Below are positions 61,023 to 64,000 of a stretch of 64,000 nt of DNA, piece by piece. How positions within the stretch are numbered: the stretch's first letter is position 1; each line of letters starts with the position of its first letter. The notes below the pieces were generated by a model. That model made no database searches, had not been told where the DNA came from, and saw only the letters and a program-made list of their open reading frames with translations. Origin of the DNA: Limnochordales bacterium (GTDB lineage Bacteria; Bacillota; Limnochordia; Limnochordales; DUMU01). The translations under genes were made by a program, and so were the position numbers. The stretch is from positions 122,134-186,133 of the forward strand of contig JADBKP010000003.1 of the NCBI GenBank assembly GCA_014896315.1, given 5' to 3'.

Positions 61023-62072
61023 TTAGCTGGTGGGCAGGGTGAGTTCCTCTACCGCGTCAGCAGGATAGGCCAACACACCCCGACGCGCCCGGGCCACGAT
61101 CTGCTGCTCTACCAAGCGGGAAAGGTCCGCGCCCGACGCGTCGACCATCAGGTCATGCTTTACCAGCTCCCGGAAGTACTTCTGGCCCTCGATGAGATAG
61201 GCCTTATTCGGATCAACTCCCGGGTAGGTATAGTTCTTCTCGCCGACGTTGACTGACCAGCCATCGTAGAAGATGAGGGTGTCGATCCCGGAGACCGCTG
61301 GGTACTCGGTTCCGCCAATCACCATCCGCTGCAGCACCTCTTCGATGTCCCACCGCCTGCTGGAATGTGCCAGCAAGATGTTGGGACGACGAGGCGCACC
61401 GGTGGTCGTGTTCTTGTCCTGCGAAGCATGGATCAAACCGGCCTTGATCGTCTCGCGCAGGCGCTCTCGGTAGGTAGGCGCGGTCGTGTTAGCTGCGGTC
61501 TTATTCTTGGCCGGATAGTTGTACGACAAGATCGGGTAGAGGTGGATGTGGTTGAGCAGCGCGTTATATGCCTCACCCAGTGCCCGGTTCGTCTCCGTCA
61601 GCTGCCAGGTCTTGTCATAGACCCGCATGTCTTCGGTGATCTCGAAGCCAGCCGCGTACGTCACGATGGGAACGGTGTCCTTCTGTCCGATACGCCGGTG
61701 GCCGAATTTCACTTCCTCAAGCTCCATGTGCTCGAGGAAAACGACCTGCGCCCCCACAAACGGTGCGACGTCTACGTACTCGGTGAAATTGGGGTCCTCG
61801 AGCCTGCGATAGATGGGCGTATACAGCAGAGGCACAGACTCACGCCCAAGCTCCAGGTCGATCACGCTTTTTTGGACGACATCATAAAGCCCGGCCGGGG
61901 TCGTCAACATCTCCCCCAGTGGCCGGGCCAGGTCGAAGACTTCCATTTCCCCGTTGACAATGCGCTTCTTCACGGTGGCAAGCTTACCGCCAGGCGCAAT
62001 GAAGGGGACGTCAATTTCCACGGTCTGCTGGCGTCGTTCCTGCTTCAGCGTGTCAATGCTAATGATCTTCAC
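61023..62072 (-). CDS. Major capsid protein, E-type / HK97-fold
   Basis: The 349-residue protein shows MLTTPAGLYDVVQKSVID, EEVKFGHRRIGQKDTVPIVTY, EVLQRMVIGGTEYPAVSG and the C-terminal ARARRGVLAYPADAVEELTL, consistent with major capsid proteins of the E-like or HK97 group. It follows the decoration-like gene and the protease/scaffold gene in standard order. Confidence 0.88.
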   Translation of the reverse strand: MKIISIDTLKQERRQQTVEIDVPFIAPGGKLATVKKRIVNGEMEVFDLARPLGEMLTTPAGLYDVVQKSVIDLELGRESVPLLYTPIYRRLEDPNFTEYVDVAPFVGAQVVFLEHMELEEVKFGHRRIGQKDTVPIVTYAAGFEITEDMRVYDKTWQLTETNRALGEAYNALLNHIHLYPILSYNYPAKNKTAANTTAPTYRERLRETIKAGLIHASQDKNTTTGAPRRPNILLAHSSRRWDIEEVLQRMVIGGTEYPAVSGIDTLIFYDGWSVNVGEKNYTYPGVDPNKAYLIEGQKYFRELVKHDLMVDASGADLSRLVEQQIVARARRGVLAYPADAVEELTLPTS

Positions 62073-62091
62073 CTACTTCACCCCCTGGTCC

Positions 62092-62478
62092 TCACGCCGG
62101 ATGAACTTGAACTTGCGGTCCGAGCTTGAACCAGATGACGTTGTTGGCGTCCTTGGCCTCGGTCACTATGCCTACCAGACGGTTTTGCGGGTTCCCGCTG
62201 GCATCCGGGTTCGCAGCAGTGGTCAAGACCTTGGCAGCAGCGTCGTAGAACACCTTGTCGCCCTTATTGAAGGCATCTGTCGTTTTGATCTGGCTAGTCT
62301 CGTACTCCGCCTCCTCGATGTTCAACACCACCTGCGCCGTCTGTCCTACACCGGTGGTTACACTTTGAACCGCCATGCCGAAGAATCCGTCGAGCAAGTA
62401 AAACTTGCCCTGTTCAATAACGGTGTTCTCCGGGACAGTTACCCGGACCGACCTCCCATCGCTTACTTTCCGACCCAT
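62092..62478 (-). CDS. Capsid decoration or stabilisation protein, DUF2190-like
   Basis: The roughly 128-residue protein (ENTVIEQGKFYLLDGFFGMA, GDKVFYDAAAKVLTTAA, LVGIVTEAKDANNVIWFKLG) has the repeated beta plan of DUF2190 or head-decoration proteins. ATG 62478 follows GGGGAGGTGG; GTG 62487 is also in frame. Confidence 0.8.
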   Translation of the reverse strand: MGRKVSDGRSVRVTVPENTVIEQGKFYLLDGFFGMAVQSVTTGVGQTAQVVLNIEEAEYETSQIKTTDAFNKGDKVFYDAAAKVLTTAANPDASGNPQNRLVGIVTEAKDANNVIWFKLGPQVQVHPA

Positions 62479-62496
62479 CGAATCCACCTCCCCAAA

Positions 62497-64000
62497 TTAA
62501 ATGGCCTGCCGCTTTACGCGCAGGCCGGTGGGCTGCTGGTTGTTGCTGCTGCCAATCACGGGTGGTTTGTCAATGTAGAACTTGCCAATGGCAGCTTTGA
62601 CTGTCTCGTCCGCCAGAAGCTTGTCAATCTCGCCTGCCACTTGCTCCTTTGTCGCGCCCGTGGGTACTTGCAGGAGCTTCTTCACCAATGCCTGGGCCAT
62701 TTCGCCGGCGACCTTCTGGGATACGACCTCATTTACCAAAGCCTCATGCTGCGCCTTGCGGGCATCAGCAACAACTTTGGCCGCGTCCTGGGCTACCTGC
62801 ACCACATCCATTTCACCGGTAACCCCGAGGACCTGCTTGACCTTGCCCAGGGTCTCTGCATCCTTGGCAGCTTGCATGGCAACCTTGACGACGTCCGTCT
62901 CGCCGGTCGCCTTCAGAGTTTCCCGAACCTTCTCAAGGATCTCCGCAGCCCCGTTGACCTGCTTGAGCCACCCGGGGTCGATCTCCCCAGCCACGTCCTG
63001 CGCGTTCCAGCCCAGCTCACTGAGGATCTGCGCCCGGGTCACATCCCCCGAGGCCAACATCGTTTTCAGCTGCGTAACCAACTCCCGCCAACTCATGGTC
63101 TTCACTCCCTCCACGATTTGATCCATCTCCCCTATCGCTACTACTGCCGTGGGCATCCCCGCCCGCCCCAGTGGCGTCCAATCGATGCTCAAAGGCTGGT
63201 AGTCCACGACGTTCGTCTCGCCAGCCACCTGCTCAAGTGTCGGGATCCCGAAGATGCTCACGGTCCGGACGACCTTGCCCCGAATCCACCGCTTGAGGTC
63301 TGCCGCAGACTTGTCAATAACGCCCCGGAAGTATGCCTTTCCGTCCTTCCACAGCGCCCCAACCCAGTGGGTAACGGGGGTGGGAAACTCATGGTCCACG
63401 TCCTCCGGCTTCTGGTGGCCCAAGAAGCCAGGTAGACCTTGGGTCATCACCTCGCCTACGATTCGCTGCAAGGCTTTGGGCGTGTAGTTCCAGCCCCGCT
63501 TGCTGCGCCCCGCAGGTATTTCGACCACGACCTCCATAGGGTCCGGGTCTCCCGCCTTCAACGCTTCCAGGTCCGCCCAAGGCGCGACCGGGACGTCTTC
63601 CACCCGCATCTCTCCGCTGACGGTGGCTTGGACCGCGGTCATCTCCCCTGTGAGACTGGCCGGGGCTGGCATCTCCAGCTGTCGATAGTGGCGCAGTAGG
63701 TGCTGGCGAGCTCTGGCCATCTGCTCTGGCGTCAGGTTAGGTTCCGCCCGGGCCCCTGCCAAAGCTGCTGCTGCCGCGATCAGCCCAGCCCGGTTCAGGA
63801 CCACCGTTCCATCCTCCCGAACCTCATGATGAGGACCCCAGCAATCCGCCTCGGTGAGGTTCTCGTCAACCGTGGCTTTAACTACTGCGTAAACCTCACG
63901 CACAGCCTCTGCAGCTCCAGCTTCACCGTCGGCAAGCCCCTGCTTGAGTCGCTGCCAGATTTTGCTCTTGTCCACATCGCCCCAGGCCCGGTTGCTGACG
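62497..64000 (-). CDS. Prohead protease-scaffold fusion (start beyond the window)
   Basis: The frame is open to the right window edge, and its last residues read SNRAWGDVDKSKIWQRL, a segment normally internal in these proteins, so the true start lies beyond 64000. The N-terminal part has REVYAVVK and PHHEV, the middle FLGHQKPEDVDHEFPTPVTHWVG resembles phage prohead proteases, and the last 200 residues form a helical scaffold. The gene would process capsid assembly. Confidence 0.82.
   Translation of the reverse strand, partial: VSNRAWGDVDKSKIWQRLKQGLADGEAGAAEAVREVYAVVKATVDENLTEADCWGPHHEVREDGTVVLNRAGLIAAAAALAGARAEPNLTPEQMARARQHLLRHYRQLEMPAPASLTGEMTAVQATVSGEMRVEDVPVAPWADLEALKAGDPDPMEVVVEIPAGRSKRGWNYTPKALQRIVGEVMTQGLPGFLGHQKPEDVDHEFPTPVTHWVGALWKDGKAYFRGVIDKSAADLKRWIRGKVVRTVSIFGIPTLEQVAGETNVVDYQPLSIDWTPLGRAGMPTAVVAIGEMDQIVEGVKTMSWRELVTQLKTMLASGDVTRAQILSELGWNAQDVAGEIDPGWLKQVNGAAEILEKVRETLKATGETDVVKVAMQAAKDAETLGKVKQVLGVTGEMDVVQVAQDAAKVVADARKAQHEALVNEVVSQKVAGEMAQALVKKLLQVPTGATKEQVAGEIDKLLADETVKAAIGKFYIDKPPVIGSSNNQQPTGLRVKRQAI

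Larger units (their letters stand above)
37371..64000 (-). mobile_element. Prophage with PBSX-like contractile tail (left portion)
   Basis: Integrase next to a tRNA, two lysis membrane proteins, an endolysin, tail fibres, baseplate, tape measure, frameshifted tail chaperone, sheath, tube, connectors, capsid and protease follow in standard phage order, all on the minus strand. The tail genes match PBSX XkdK to XkdU order. Terminase, portal and early genes are not in the window. The late operon appears intact, so the element may be functional rather than a defective tailocin. Confidence 0.95.

Noticed and set aside
61954-63435. Plus-strand open frame of 493 codons
   Set aside because: It is antisense to the capsid, decoration and protease genes and shows no protein-like pattern.
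37371-64000. Defective PBSX-type tailocin with no phage genome
   Set aside because: An integrase at a tRNA and a full head module with capsid and protease genes suggest a real prophage, although terminase and portal are outside the window.

Overview
The window looks like a chromosomal segment of a high-GC, spore-forming member of the Bacillota (Firmicutes). Reasons: frequent GTG and TTG starts with strong GGAGG-type ribosome binding sites, tRNA genes with encoded CCA, a ribD-ribE-ribBA-ribH operon, carA-pyrK-pyrD order, a class 1B pyrD with pyrK, two spore-cortex or cell-wall lytic enzyme types (GH18 and LysM-SleB), and a PBSX-like contractile-tail prophage. A short relic that resembles the C-terminal strand of an Omp85/BamA outer-membrane protein lies downstream of gltX. 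It hints at a diderm host or ancestor, but this is inference. Species cannot be named from the sequence alone.

Positions 1-37370 are host genes. In order they are: riboflavin biosynthesis (1-3151); a sirtuin deacylase, a free methionine sulfoxide reductase and an rRNA methyltransferase (3183-6164); gltX facing zwf, then a cyclase and a hydrolase (6327-11190); an EamA exporter and a polar amino-acid ABC transporter split into divergent units (11006-14749); GH18 and LysM-SleB wall enzymes (14854-17053); a PEPCK-like protein, a neopullulanase-type amylase, a RibD_C reductase, a chemoreceptor, an ECF-like membrane protein and a phosphoribosyltransferase-like protein (17079-25102); a two-enzyme sugar isomerase/aldolase fusion divergent from an IclR regulator and a glutamate dehydrogenase (25121-29577); an abbreviated pyrimidine operon carA-pyrK-pyrD-pyrE (29691-33409); a nitrate/sulfonate-type ABC transporter (33524-36468); and tadA running into two tRNA-Ser genes (36697-37370).

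Positions about 37371-64000 are the left part of a prophage placed against tRNA-Ser(GGA). A tyrosine integrase abuts the tRNA. All visible phage genes lie on the minus strand, so transcription runs from right to left: protease/scaffold, capsid, head-tail connectors, contractile sheath and tube, frameshifted tail chaperone, tape measure, XkdP/Q/R/S-like baseplate genes, baseplate J, fibre genes, an unusual enzyme cassette, lysis genes, integrase. Terminase, portal, replication genes and the other attachment site must lie beyond position 64000.

The strongest candidate for an undescribed system is the cassette at 40698-44524, between the tail fibre and the lysis genes. It holds a small fibre-like protein whose C-terminal 76 residues contain seventeen His/Tyr-x-Asp triplets, a radical SAM/SPASM enzyme directly after it, a class I methyltransferase, and two related proteins sharing GYPxCC and PCxxxC motifs. 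The later genes overlap by GTGA or TGATG junctions. The triplets match the aromatic-x-Asp pattern modified by cyclophane-forming (triceptide) radical SAM enzymes, which suggests that the phage crosslinks its own virion or cargo protein. Two likely programmed -1 frameshifts were also found: one at an A-AAA-AAC site in the tail chaperone gene and one at a C-CCA-AAA site in a holin-like gene.
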